Position numbers and translations under genes: made by a program. Of a stretch of DNA of 64,000 nt, positions 26,980 to 36,583 are shown piece after piece. Numbering within the stretch: position 1 is the first letter of the stretch; each line of letters opens with the position of its first letter. Origin of the DNA: Sutcliffiella tianshenii (GTDB taxonomy: Bacteria; Bacillota; Bacilli; Bacillales; Bacillaceae_I); the NCBI RefSeq assembly GCF_016908565.1, contig NZ_JAFBED010000007.1, positions 1 through 64,000 of the forward strand, read 5' to 3'. The notes beneath the pieces were generated by a model, which saw only the letters and a list, made by a program, of their open reading frames with translations, was not told where the DNA came from and made no database searches.

Positions 26980-27152
26980 CCAAAAAGCTCCTTAAGTCCT
27001 CTATTTAATGGCTGTTAAATAAGGAAGACTGGTTACTAAAAGCATAGGGGGCAGGAAAGAATTACCCAACCTCCCTTTACTTGTCTTATTTACTATTATC
27101 TATATTATAAGAAGTTTATATCCATTTACAACTTTTCCTTACGTGTTCATCC

Positions 27153-29606
27153 TTATTCCGCTTCATGCCTGGTTATCAGTTCTTCCTCGGAGACCAATAC
27201 ATCGCGAGGCTTACTTCCTTTTGGACCGGAAATGACTCCTTGGTCCTCCATCAATTCCATCAGCCTGGCCGCACGGTTATAACCGATTCTGAATCTGCGC
27301 TGAAGGCTTGATGTGGAAGCGACGTTCTGATCCACCACAAACTGGCATGCCTCAAGGAACAATTCATCTTCTTGAACATAGCTTTCTTTCAACAATTCCG
27401 TCTGTTCGAACAGATAAGTGGGTTTTTGCTCTTTTCTAACGTGTGATACCGCTTTTTCGATTTCTTCATCCGATACAAAGTTTCCTTGCACACGGATTGG
27501 CTTTGGTGCTCCATTTTCAAGCAGAAGCATATCCCCTCTGCCAAGAAGCCTTTCCGCACCGCCGATATCGATGATCGTTCTTGAATCCACCTGTGAGGAT
27601 ACGGAGAAGGCGATACGAGTCGGGATATTCGCTTTGATCAATCCTGTTATGACATCCACAGAAGGTCTCTGTGTCGCGATAAGCAGATGCATTCCGCAAG
27701 CTCTCGCTTTTTGGGCAATGCGGCAGATTGCCTCTTCCACGTCACTTGGTGCCACCATCATCAGATCTGCGAGCTCATCGATGATAATGACCATATAAGG
27801 CAAGGTTTCCTGCTTATGCTTTTTTGCACCTTCGTTGTATTTTGCAATATCCCTTACTCCTGCATGAACAAACAGGCTATATCTTCTTTCCATTTCCTCC
27901 ACCGCCCACTTCAGCGCGGCCGTGGCAGCCTTAACATCTGTGATGACAGGGCTGACAAGGTGAGGAATATGATTGTATGGTGTCAACTCGACCATTTTCG
28001 GATCGATCAGCAAGAGCTTTACTTCATCTGGCGTGCTCTTATAGAGCAAGCTCATGATGATGGAATTCACACAAACACTTTTTCCGGATCCAGTCGCCCC
28101 TGCAATCAATCCATGAGGCATCTTCTGCAGGTCAAGCACAACCGGTTGGCCGGAAATATCCAATCCCATGGCAACCGTCAAAGGGGAAGCATTTTGAATA
28201 AATGATGGATGCCTGATTATTTCCCGGATCAGTACAGGTTTGCTTACCCGGTTTGGGACCTCTATTCCAATCGTATTTTTTCCCGGGATAGGCGCTTCCA
28301 TCCTGATATCCCTTGCCGACAGGCTCAATTTGATGTCATCACTGAGATTCGTGATTTTATTCACCTTTACCCCAGGCTCTGGCTGTACTTCAAACTGTGT
28401 CACCGAAGGGCCCTGTGTTGCTTTTACGACCTTCGCCCCCACCCGGAAATGATGCAGCGTCTCATCTAGAAGCCTTCTTTGATCCTCCACCCATTCCCTG
28501 TCATCCTCGGAATGCTGTGGGGGGATATTCAGAAGATGGATAGGCGGCTTCCGGTAGTATTCAAGCTGAACCTCTTCTGTTTTCCTCTTTTCCAAGGTGC
28601 GTTTATCCTGTTTCAGCATCAACACATTATAGGGAATATGCTGTCTCTTATATTCTTTATTTCTATTATTCTCCGATTCCCGCCTTGGCTTTATGGCTGA
28701 TGCTTCTTTTTGCAAGGACTGGGTTTTAGGTTTTTCCTGCGGCAGTTCCATCTCATTTGAACTTTTTTCTTCGATAGGTGTAAAGGATTCAGTCTGCTCC
28801 ACCAATACAGGTGGGTACTCTTCTACCGGTTGTGAAACCTCCTCCTCTTCAATTTCGAAGTTGTCCCTTACCTCAGGAGTTGTCTCAATGGGCATTTCCT
28901 GTTCTTTGCGGTAATGATCCACTTCTACTTCGGCATTGCTTTTAAATATTTCACTTTTTGGAGTTTCTTCCTCCTCGATTTGCCTGTTATAGTGATTCTC
29001 CTCTTTCAACAGTCCAAAGCTGAAGGCTTGTACCTTTTCTTGAGCTGTCTCTGTTATGTTATAAGAGTCTTCTTGGTCGACTGATGCCTCTTCCTGGATA
29101 GGATCTAATGTTACTTCTTCGTCGTTCTGTGCTGCAAAACTTAGGCTTTCCAATTCGATTTCCGGAATGACCTCCTCCACCTCCACTTTCTTTCTTGCAG
29201 GCGGCCGGAGGCTATATCCATATACCGGGGAAACTACTTCAGTTGGGTGGAACGGCTTCTTTTCTTTCCAGTTCGGTTCCACTTTCTTTGGTGTCACCTT
29301 TTTGGCAGTCGGTACTTCTTTTTTAGTTTGTTCTTTTATGATAGGCTCTGGAATCTCCCTGGCTTGTGAAGCTACAGTTTCCTTCTTCTTTTTGGCCGCC
29401 ATTTGCGGAGGTGGTTCCGTCACATCCTTCTCTCCATCGGGAATTAACGGAAAGCGGAACTTGCCGTTTGGATACTGATAGGAAATCCTTGCCTGTATAT
29501 TCTTCTGTTCCGTCTTCTGTTCCGGTTTCTTAGCATAACTCTGCTCAATTCTCTCCTGCTCGACATCATCATTCAGCTGAGCAAACAGCTTTTTAAACCA
29601 GTTCAC
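27153..29606 (-). CDS. sftA: DNA translocase SftA (soluble FtsK/SpoIIIE family)
   Basis: A septum-associated DNA pump that clears chromosome ends during division. About 817 aa. The first ~400 residues are charged and low-complexity, without membrane helices, which separates SftA from SpoIIIE. The motor follows: GLIAGATGSGKSVCV is Walker A (near 500), VIIIDELADLMM is Walker B, and the arginine-containing ATQRPSVDVITGLIKANIPTRI segment comes next. A C-terminal winged-helix γ domain has STSSLQRRFRIGYNRAARLMELM. The start is uncertain: GTG codons at 29627, 29615 and 29606 are in frame. I favour 29606 because GAAAGAG lies about 10 nt upstream and the protein then starts MNWFKKLF. Confidence 0.93.
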   Translation of the reverse strand: MNWFKKLFAQLNDDVEQERIEQSYAKKPEQKTEQKNIQARISYQYPNGKFRFPLIPDGEKDVTEPPPQMAAKKKKETVASQAREIPEPIIKEQTKKEVPTAKKVTPKKVEPNWKEKKPFHPTEVVSPVYGYSLRPPARKKVEVEEVIPEIELESLSFAAQNDEEVTLDPIQEEASVDQEDSYNITETAQEKVQAFSFGLLKEENHYNRQIEEEETPKSEIFKSNAEVEVDHYRKEQEMPIETTPEVRDNFEIEEEEVSQPVEEYPPVLVEQTESFTPIEEKSSNEMELPQEKPKTQSLQKEASAIKPRRESENNRNKEYKRQHIPYNVLMLKQDKRTLEKRKTEEVQLEYYRKPPIHLLNIPPQHSEDDREWVEDQRRLLDETLHHFRVGAKVVKATQGPSVTQFEVQPEPGVKVNKITNLSDDIKLSLSARDIRMEAPIPGKNTIGIEVPNRVSKPVLIREIIRHPSFIQNASPLTVAMGLDISGQPVVLDLQKMPHGLIAGATGSGKSVCVNSIIMSLLYKSTPDEVKLLLIDPKMVELTPYNHIPHLVSPVITDVKAATAALKWAVEEMERRYSLFVHAGVRDIAKYNEGAKKHKQETLPYMVIIIDELADLMMVAPSDVEEAICRIAQKARACGMHLLIATQRPSVDVITGLIKANIPTRIAFSVSSQVDSRTIIDIGGAERLLGRGDMLLLENGAPKPIRVQGNFVSDEEIEKAVSHVRKEQKPTYLFEQTELLKESYVQEDELFLEACQFVVDQNVASTSSLQRRFRIGYNRAARLMELMEDQGVISGPKGSKPRDVLVSEEELITRHEAE

Positions 29607-29680
29607 ATCTATCACACTCTTTCGCACTTTATTTTAGCAAAAAATACCACTAGAACAGTCTAGTGGTATATTCTTTGATT

Positions 29681-30292
29681 TTACTTCCCAAAAGGTTGTC
29701 CTGCTTTGTATTCATCGGCATCAAGAACTAAGATCCCTTTTTCGGCAGGTGCATCCGGCAGGTCCAATTCTTTGGCGGAGCAGATCATTCCGGAAGAAGC
29801 AATCCCACGCAGTTCTGCATCCTTGATCAGTAATCCACTTGGCATCACTGCCCCGACTTTGGCTACCACGACATGCTGGCCTTTATCCACGTTAGGTGCG
29901 CCACAGACAATCTGAAGCACCTCTGTGCCAACATCGACTTTACATACACTCAGCTTGTCTGCGTTTGGATGCTTTTCCTTTTCCAATACATGGCCTACGA
30001 CAAACTTTGGGCTCAGGTCTGGGGAAAAGCTCTCCTCGACTCCGTTTTCTTTGAAGGCATCATTGATTTTCTCGGCCACTTCTTCTGTCAGTTCCACTTG
30101 GCCGTTAAACTGATTCACTTCGATATACTTTGAAGCATTAAAAAGATTGTAGCCGGCCACTTCTTTTGTTTCACTGTCAAGGATGCGTGCTACGTCCCCT
30201 TTTTTTTCGAAGATCCTATTTTTGAGTTCCATGTCTTTTATGTAAATTAGAAGTGTATCGCCAATACCTTCTTTATTATAGAATACCTTCAT
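29681..30292 (-). CDS. ytpR: YtpR, tRNA-binding domain protein
   Basis: A 203 aa protein with a DUF4479 N-terminal half and a C-terminal EMAP/PheT-like tRNA-binding OB fold ([38 protein letters not shown]). It is a stand-alone relative of the PheRS β N-terminal domain; its cellular role is not established. The start is ATG 30292 with AAGGGG upstream; the longer reading to 30406 runs into ytpQ and lacks a ribosome binding site. It follows ytpQ by 16 bp and likely shares its transcript. Confidence 0.92.
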   Translation of the reverse strand: MKVFYNKEGIGDTLLIYIKDMELKNRIFEKKGDVARILDSETKEVAGYNLFNASKYIEVNQFNGQVELTEEVAEKINDAFKENGVEESFSPDLSPKFVVGHVLEKEKHPNADKLSVCKVDVGTEVLQIVCGAPNVDKGQHVVVAKVGAVMPSGLLIKDAELRGIASSGMICSAKELDLPDAPAEKGILVLDADEYKAGQPFGK

Positions 30293-30308
30293 GTGTAAAC
30301 CCCTTCTT

Positions 30309-31118
30309 TCATTTTGTATCCTTATTATTTTTCCCAAGGATGAAAATCGGCTCCAATTGTCCTTCTTCATATAGGAAGGACAGGGCGGTAATCGGTATTT
30401 TTCCATTCACAAAGAAACTCATCGTCAATTCAGCAAGTACATCATACCCTACCTCATTTTGAATGTCAGCAACTATTAGTACATCCTGATGGGGCACAGC
30501 CACTGTCATCGTTCCTGTAATCTGCTTTTTAAAAGAATCGAGGAAACTTTCATTCAGGATCCTGCTTGCATCATAGCCATCATTGGAACGCACAAAATAG
30601 AAAGTGTTGCCCGCTACAGCATCCTCTTTTACATTCGTCGGGAGTGAGCGGACATTGAACATGGCCATCTCTTTTATCGTTTTCTTTTCAAGGCTCTCTT
30701 TTTGAAGCAGCTTCTCATCAATCAGTTTATAGGATTTCCCCAGATCGATTGCATAGTAAATACGCGTCTCAGCGGTATGTTCATCGTAGACAAGCGGGAT
30801 ATCATTGCTTGATGTAGGAAAGGAAGTAGATCGGATAACCGGATAGATGTGCCGTTCCGCACCGTTCAATTTAATTGGCACCCTCATGCTCGTCAATGCT
30901 TCCTTAACATAATATACGTACTCTTCGATGGCTTTTTGGTCATCAATTTGTTCGTATTTTGCCAGAACACCTTGAAGGGAAACGTTGATCCCTTTTTTGG
31001 TTTCTTTATCCTCTACCCGCAACGTCTCTTGTTCTCTATCATATGTAAAAGTCCAATTAGGATTGGACAGCCTGTCTTCCATCATCCGCCTGATTTTATG
31101 GACGGTCATTTTCTCCAT
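30309..31118 (-). CDS. ytpQ: YtpQ, DUF1444 family protein
   Basis: A 269 aa soluble protein of the DUF1444 family. Recognisable blocks are [41 protein letters not shown] and [13 protein letters not shown], which track B. subtilis YtpQ along the length. No catalytic motif is known. The start is set at ATG 31118 because AAGGG lies 10 nt upstream. The ATG at 31127 sits one base after that motif. It opens the ytpQR pair; ytpP, which I recall next to it in B. subtilis, is here separated by bpr. Confidence 0.88.
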   Translation of the reverse strand: MEKMTVHKIRRMMEDRLSNPNWTFTYDREQETLRVEDKETKKGINVSLQGVLAKYEQIDDQKAIEEYVYYVKEALTSMRVPIKLNGAERHIYPVIRSTSFPTSSNDIPLVYDEHTAETRIYYAIDLGKSYKLIDEKLLQKESLEKKTIKEMAMFNVRSLPTNVKEDAVAGNTFYFVRSNDGYDASRILNESFLDSFKKQITGTMTVAVPHQDVLIVADIQNEVGYDVLAELTMSFFVNGKIPITALSFLYEEGQLEPIFILGKNNKDTK

Positions 31119-31650
31119 GAGGAACATTCCCTTCTCTCATTTATGTCAACCTTTATTGTACAACAAAAATAGACAGCGTGTAACTTGAAAGCCGCTTTTC
31201 CTCTTTTTTCTCCATCGAACTGAAATTTTCCTGAAACACTATTTTCACGAGCAGGAAAATAATACCCCTTAAAATAAAAACTAGTAGTAAAGTCTCTCCC
31301 GTTTCTTGATTACCTCTGGTTCCTTCCACTTATAAGGTGCTGCTTTATTCTTGTAGGAATACTTGCATTAGTCATAAATCCTCGATTTTATTTCATTTCA
31401 TTTATTTTCCTTTAAGGTAGTCACTAATACCTAGCACTATCCTTACCAATGAATCATTGAAGATATCCTACCAAATATGGAATTAGTAGAATATTTTTAC
31501 ATTATTTCTTTGTTTTGGTTGTATTTGCGTTCTTGTACTATTTTACCATCCAAAAAAATCCAACTAAACCGAAAGAATCATTTTTAGAATATTCTGATAT
31601 TTTACCCTTTATTTCGACATTCTTCTTCTACATTCTTATTTACTCTTAAA

Positions 31651-31679
31651 TTGTCAACTTAGAAAAACTTACATATACC
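31651..31679 (+). promoter_or_regulatory. Candidate SigA promoter of bpr
   Basis: TTGTCA (31651–31656), 17 bp, TATACC (31674–31679). It would give a leader of about 115 nt. The rest of the 685 bp AT-rich gap 31119–31803 shows no ORF. A 10 bp palindrome AGAATATTCT lies upstream near 31586–31595, with unknown role. Confidence 0.5.
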
Positions 31680-31707
31680 GGCTTTTTTCTAGTAAAGCGG
31701 CCGGTTT

Positions 31708-31734
31708 CTACCATTCTCGCAAACTAAATGGTAG
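31708..31734 (+). promoter_or_regulatory. Hairpin in the bpr leader
   Basis: A perfect 8 bp stem (CTACCATT / AATGGTAG, 11 nt loop) lies in the predicted 5' untranslated region, about 70 nt before the start codon. It has no T run and so is not a terminator. It could stabilise the long secreted-protease mRNA (inference). Confidence 0.5.
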
Positions 31735-31803
31735 GAGTATTTGTCAAAGAAAGGGGGTTGCATGTCGTACGGTTGATCAAAACCAATTTGAGGGGGATGT
31801 TGA

Positions 31804-34800
31804 ATGAGAAGGAAACGTAATATCGCTAGAGTATTCAGTATCATTATGTGTTTACTTTTGATCGTTCCAAGTTTCACGTTTAACAAAGCTTCAGCTCAAG
31901 GAAAGGGTGCTTCAGTTTCCTTGAAGGGGGAATCGAAGCAAGTCGCAGCTAATAAAATCCCAGATCGCCTTTCGACCCAATTCTCCAAGGACGGTGAAAA
32001 AGTCACTTTCCTTATCAAATTCAAAGAGCAGGTTGACACAATTGCAGTAGCCAACAAAGCAGCGGAATCAGCAAAGGCCAAGGCTGCTACTGCAAACCAG
32101 GAAAAGCTGATGAAACGAAATGCGGTTGTTTCTGAACTGAGAGCGACTGCAATCGAAACACAAGTGAATGTGAAAGAATTTCTTGAAAAAGAAATGGAAG
32201 CCGGAAACGCCAAGGATATTCAATCCTTCTATGTGGTGAACGGTATGGCAGTCACTGCTACAAAAGAAGTAATGGAAAAGCTTGCTCAGTTTCCAGAGGT
32301 GGATAAACTTCTTCCTAACGAAACAAGACAGCTTGACCCGCAAATTGAAGCTCAAGATTCAAGCAGTGTCGGCCTGGCGATAGAAAGCCAAAAGCCGGCT
32401 GCAGGATTGGAAAATATCGAGTGGGGCGTGGCGCAAATCGGGGCTCCGCAGGCTTGGGAAATGGGAGTGGATGGGACAGGAACTGTTGTTGCAAGTATCG
32501 ACACAGGTGTCCAGTGGAATCACCCGGCATTGGTAGAGAAGTATCGTGGATATGATGCCAATAACCCTTCAAGCCCAAGTCACGAGTATAACTGGTTTGA
32601 TGCAACTCCTGCCAACCAATCAGCACCTTATGATGATGATGGGCATGGAACGCATGTAACAGGTACAATGACTGGTTCTGAGCCTAATGGTTCCAACCAG
32701 ATCGGTGTGGCACCTGGAGCTAAATGGATAGCGGTAAAAGCTTTCACACCTTCAGGAGGAACCGATGTTGCATTGCTGGCAGCAGGTGAATGGATCCTGG
32801 CACCAAAGGATGCAAATGGCGTTCCGAATCCTGCAATGGCACCTGATGTTGTCAACAACTCATGGGGTGGCGGAGCAGGTCTTGACGAGTGGTATCGCCC
32901 AATGGTCCAGGCATGGACAGCTGCTGAGATCTTCCCGGCATTTGCTGCAGGTAATACCCGTGCAGGAAATCCAGGAGGACCGGGTTCGGTTTCCAATCCT
33001 GGTAACTATCCTGAAAGCTTTGCAACTGGAGCAACAGATGTAAACATGAATCTGGCAAGCTTCTCCCTTCAAGGTCCATCTCCTTATGGAGAAATTAAGC
33101 CGGAAGTTTCTGCACCTGGAGTTGGCGTACGATCTTCCTTCCCGGGCAACCAATATGGTGCTGCCAGCGGTACATCCATGGCAAGCCCGCATGTTGCCGG
33201 TGTTGTAGCCCTACTTAAACAAGTCAATTCCGCTTTGACTATCAGTGACATCGAGGAAATTTTAATGACCACAGCCACACCTAGAACCGACTCCGCATTC
33301 CCTGAAACTCCAAACAATGGATATGGGCATGGAATTGTGAATGCATTCGATGCAGTATCCTCCATCATCTCTGGCTTAGGGAAAATCAAAGGACAGGTTG
33401 CAAAGGATGGAGAAGACGATGAAGCTCCTACTTTTGAACATACTCCCCCTGAAGAAACATACGCTGGAATGAATTTACCACTAAGCATCAGCGTCCAGGA
33501 TAATGTAAGTATTTCTTCTGTTACACTTCAATACTTGGCTCAGGATGGCAGTTGGGTGAGCATCGATGCCGAGCGTGCATCTGGCACCTATAATGATGCC
33601 GTCTACACCGCTTCCATTCCAGGTGAAGCAATCGAAGTTCCATCTGTTTCCTACAAATGGCTGATTGTCGATTTCGGAGGAAATGAAGTTGCTTCTGACA
33701 CATATGATGTGAGCGTACAGCCTGGAATTGGGCTAGGCTACTCAGAAGACTTTGAATCCGATCCGATTGGCTGGTATTCCTTCGGGGCGGAAAATTCTTG
33801 GCAATGGGGTGCTCCAACGAGCGGACCTGGTGCTGCCAACTCCGGAGAGAAGGTCTATGCCACTAACCTTGAAGGAAATTACGGGAACCGTGCAAACATG
33901 ACACTTGTTATGCCTCCTGTGGACCTGCCTGCAGACAGTGCAGCCTATCTGCAGTTCATGAACTGGCATAACCTTGAAACACGCTATGATTTTGCCCATG
34001 TGTTTGTTTCGACTGACCAGGAAAATTGGACACAGCTTCTCCGTTTTGACGGTGTGACTACGGAGTGGCAGGCAAGGGAAGTCGACCTGTCCGAATATGC
34101 AGGACAACGCATCTATATCGGCTTTAACGTCACAACCGATGGAAGCGTAGTACGAGCTGGCTGGTATATCGATGATGTAGCCCTTTCAGCAGAATCAAAT
34201 GCCGCTGAAGCTGCAATCAAAACTCAGCTTGGCGTACAAAAAGAAGATTCCGCAGAACTGAAGGAAGAACAAGTAAACCCGGATAAGATCCATCCTGCAG
34301 CAACTCCTGTTCAAAAGGATGCATCAAAAGAAGAATTCAACCCTGCAGCACTTCCATTAAGTGCACAGGTAACGGTTGTCGAGACCGACAGAACAGTAAA
34401 TACGAACCCTGCAAACGGCCAATATGAATTGCTGCATGCAGCAGGAATCTACACAGTCAAAGCAGAGAGCTATGGATACTACCCTGCTGAGCAAACAGTG
34501 GATATCCCGGCAGACGGGGAAGCGGTCGCAAACTTTGTCCTGGAGGAAATTCCTCAAGGTACTCTCACAGGTACTGTTACAAACAGTGCAACGGGTGAGC
34601 CTATTGCAAATGCAACGCTCATGCTTGTTGAGGATGCTGCTGTCGCACCTGTTACTACAGATGAGAACGGCAACTACTCTATCACTGCATACGAGGGAGA
34701 TTACACATTGCGTGTCATGGCACCTTCCTTCTACAGTGAAAATATCCCAGTCAGGGTAGAGCCGAACGGCGAAACGGTACTTGATATAGAGCTTCGTCCA

Positions 34801-36216
34801 TTCATCGGTTACCCTGGCGAAATCGGCTATGATGATGGAACTGCCGAGAATGCACGTGCATTCTATGATGCCGGTAACGGTTGGGCAGTAAAAATGTCCC
34901 TTCCTGAAGGACAAAACAGTGCACTTGTAACAGGCGGTTTATTCCGCTTCTGGGATACCGAATGGCCTGTTCCAGGCGGTACTGCATTCCAGGTCGCTGT
35001 TTATGATGCATCCGGTGTGGATGGAGCACCAGGCAATAAGCTTGCAGGTCCATTCGATGCAACGGCACTAAGAAATGGGGAATGGACAGATGTTGATCTA
35101 TCTGAACACGGTATCATCGTAGAACAGGACTTCTACATGGTATATATCCAATCCCATCCGAATCCGAATACGCCGGGTCTTGCAACTGATGAAGATGGCG
35201 AATATGCAGCACGCAGCTGGCAATTGGTTGGAGGCGCATGGTCCCCTTCACCTGAAGAAGAAGGAAACTACATGATCCGTGCAAGAGTGAACTTTGAAGT
35301 GACAGCACCTAGCATCACTAGTCCTGCAAATGGATCGTATACAAATGAAGAGACTGTCACGGTAGAAGGTAATGCAGCTCCTACCACAACAGTACATGTT
35401 TTGAATAATGGTGAAGAAGTGGCCACTACTACAGCTAATGCTGAAGGAACATTCGCTGTCGATATCACCCTGAATGACGGAGAGAATGTCTTGACGGCAA
35501 AGGCTTCCACTGACAATGGAACGACAGATCCGTCTGAGCCTGTAATAGTGGTGCTTGACCAAGTAGCCCCTGAGCTTACAATCACAGGCCCTGAAGATGG
35601 GTCCAAGACGAACCGTGAAACAGCGACAATCACCGGAACGGTCACAGATGAAAACCTTGACTTTGTAAAGGTGAATGGAACTGAGGTTACGGTGACGGAC
35701 GGAGCGTTCTCCCACCGTATTCTACTTGAAAGCGGCGAGAACAATATCCAGGTCATTGCACAAGATCTTGCAGGAAACAGTTCTACACAAGACCTCACAA
35801 TCCTTGCTGATTATGACGCTCCTGTGATTGAGAACTTGAAGCCTACGGAAGATAAGCACTTAAAATCTGGGGAATCTGTAAAAATCGAATTTAACAGTGA
35901 ACCAGGTTTACGTGCAACATTCTCCATCCGTATGCCATTGACCAATTCTTCATCGATGCTGCAAGACAATGAGCCAAGCAATGCAGTGGAGCTGCCTATG
36001 ATGGAGCAATCTCCTGGGTACTATGTTGGTTATTGGACAGCAACCTCAAGCGTTGTTGCCAGCGGTGCCGAAATTGAGGTAAAAGCGACTGACGAATATA
36101 ATAATGTGACTCGTGCGCTTGCTGAAGGTAAATTGTATATCAATGAAGCTGGCGAAGACGATGGAAAGCCTGGCAAACCAGGCAAACCTGGAAAAGGTAA
36201 AGGCAACAAGAACTAA
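31804..36216 (+). CDS. bpr: Bacillopeptidase F (secreted S8 serine protease)
   Basis: A large extracellular subtilase of 1,470 aa. In order: a signal peptide (about 1–31, ending ASAQ) and an I9-type propeptide (about 60–175, FLIKFKEQVD, YVVNGMAVTATKEVMEKL). The S8 domain has Asp233 (ASIDTGVQWNHPAL), His281 (DGHGTHVTG), the oxyanion Asn region VVNNSWGGG and Ser458 (SGTSMASPHVAG). After it come an Ig-like segment, an immune-inhibitor-A/MAM-like domain (EDFESDPIGW…YIDDVALS), two carboxypeptidase-regulatory-like β-sandwiches and further Ig-like repeats. The end is a Lys/Gly-rich GKPGKPGKPGKGKGNK tail. Domain order and motifs follow B. subtilis Bpr. ATG follows GAGGGGGAT. It is inserted between ytpP and ytpQ on the opposite strand. 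Confidence 0.95.
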   Translation: MRRKRNIARVFSIIMCLLLIVPSFTFNKASAQGKGASVSLKGESKQVAANKIPDRLSTQFSKDGEKVTFLIKFKEQVDTIAVANKAAESAKAKAATANQEKLMKRNAVVSELRATAIETQVNVKEFLEKEMEAGNAKDIQSFYVVNGMAVTATKEVMEKLAQFPEVDKLLPNETRQLDPQIEAQDSSSVGLAIESQKPAAGLENIEWGVAQIGAPQAWEMGVDGTGTVVASIDTGVQWNHPALVEKYRGYDANNPSSPSHEYNWFDATPANQSAPYDDDGHGTHVTGTMTGSEPNGSNQIGVAPGAKWIAVKAFTPSGGTDVALLAAGEWILAPKDANGVPNPAMAPDVVNNSWGGGAGLDEWYRPMVQAWTAAEIFPAFAAGNTRAGNPGGPGSVSNPGNYPESFATGATDVNMNLASFSLQGPSPYGEIKPEVSAPGVGVRSSFPGNQYGAASGTSMASPHVAGVVALLKQVNSALTISDIEEILMTTATPRTDSAFPETPNNGYGHGIVNAFDAVSSIISGLGKIKGQVAKDGEDDEAPTFEHTPPEETYAGMNLPLSISVQDNVSISSVTLQYLAQDGSWVSIDAERASGTYNDAVYTASIPGEAIEVPSVSYKWLIVDFGGNEVASDTYDVSVQPGIGLGYSEDFESDPIGWYSFGAENSWQWGAPTSGPGAANSGEKVYATNLEGNYGNRANMTLVMPPVDLPADSAAYLQFMNWHNLETRYDFAHVFVSTDQENWTQLLRFDGVTTEWQAREVDLSEYAGQRIYIGFNVTTDGSVVRAGWYIDDVALSAESNAAEAAIKTQLGVQKEDSAELKEEQVNPDKIHPAATPVQKDASKEEFNPAALPLSAQVTVVETDRTVNTNPANGQYELLHAAGIYTVKAESYGYYPAEQTVDIPADGEAVANFVLEEIPQGTLTGTVTNSATGEPIANATLMLVEDAAVAPVTTDENGNYSITAYEGDYTLRVMAPSFYSENIPVRVEPNGETVLDIELRPFIGYPGEIGYDDGTAENARAFYDAGNGWAVKMSLPEGQNSALVTGGLFRFWDTEWPVPGGTAFQVAVYDASGVDGAPGNKLAGPFDATALRNGEWTDVDLSEHGIIVEQDFYMVYIQSHPNPNTPGLATDEDGEYAARSWQLVGGAWSPSPEEEGNYMIRARVNFEVTAPSITSPANGSYTNEETVTVEGNAAPTTTVHVLNNGEEVATTTANAEGTFAVDITLNDGENVLTAKASTDNGTTDPSEPVIVVLDQVAPELTITGPEDGSKTNRETATITGTVTDENLDFVKVNGTEVTVTDGAFSHRILLESGENNIQVIAQDLAGNSSTQDLTILADYDAPVIENLKPTEDKHLKSGESVKIEFNSEPGLRATFSIRMPLTNSSSMLQDNEPSNAVELPMMEQSPGYYVGYWTATSSVVASGAEIEVKATDEYNNVTRALAEGKLYINEAGEDDGKPGKPGKPGKGKGNKN

Positions 36217-36227
36217 AAATCATCAAA

Positions 36228-36263
36228 AAAAAGGATGCGAGAGAAGTTTTCTCGCATCCTTTC
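36228..36263. terminator. Terminator of bpr (also usable by ytpP)
   Basis: The 13–14 bp inverted repeat AAAGGATGCGAGA / TCTCGCATCCTTT, with A/T runs on both sides, lies between convergent genes. Confidence 0.92.
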
Positions 36264-36266
36264 TTA

Positions 36267-36578
36267 TTATAGGGAAGTTAAAAACTGCTCGATCTCTTCC
36301 TGAGTTTTTCTATCCTTGCTGACAAAGCGACCAGCTTCCTGGCCATTTTTGAATGCTACAAAGCTAGGGATCCCAAAGACACTCAAATCGGCACATAAAT
36401 CGATATATTCATCGCGGTCCACATAGATGAATGTATACTCATTGAACTTTTCCATGATTTCAGGCAATACCGGCTCGATTACCCTGCAGTCCGGACACCA
36501 GTCAGCGGAAAACATGAAAACCACATTACGGTTATCCTTCAATTCATTATATTGCTCCAAAGATTGTAATTTCTTCAT
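36267..36578 (-). CDS. ytpP: YtpP, thioredoxin-like protein
   Basis: A 103 aa thioredoxin-fold protein with a CPDC active site (Cys28, Cys31 in ADWCPDC) and the cis-Pro loop FGIPSFVAFKNG. A thiol–disulfide role in the cytoplasm is likely; its partner is unknown. The start is set at ATG 36578, because GGAGGG lies 8 nt upstream. The ATG at 36584 is only 2 nt from it. That ribosome binding site lies in the last codons of the preceding PTS-type gene, so the two are probably co-transcribed and coupled. Confidence 0.9.
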   Translation of the reverse strand: MKKLQSLEQYNELKDNRNVVFMFSADWCPDCRVIEPVLPEIMEKFNEYTFIYVDRDEYIDLCADLSVFGIPSFVAFKNGQEAGRFVSKDRKTQEEIEQFLTSL

Positions 36579-36583
36579 TTTCA

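Noticed and set aside
31762-31776. Four-codon leader ORF upstream of bpr
   Set aside because: Spacing to the AAGGGGG motif is only 4 nt and the ORF is too short to support. It is noted only as part of the leader finding.
34357-35798. Long antisense ORFs (up to 185 aa) within bpr
   Set aside because: They arise from codon bias of the bpr frame; they lack ribosome binding sites and recognisable domains.
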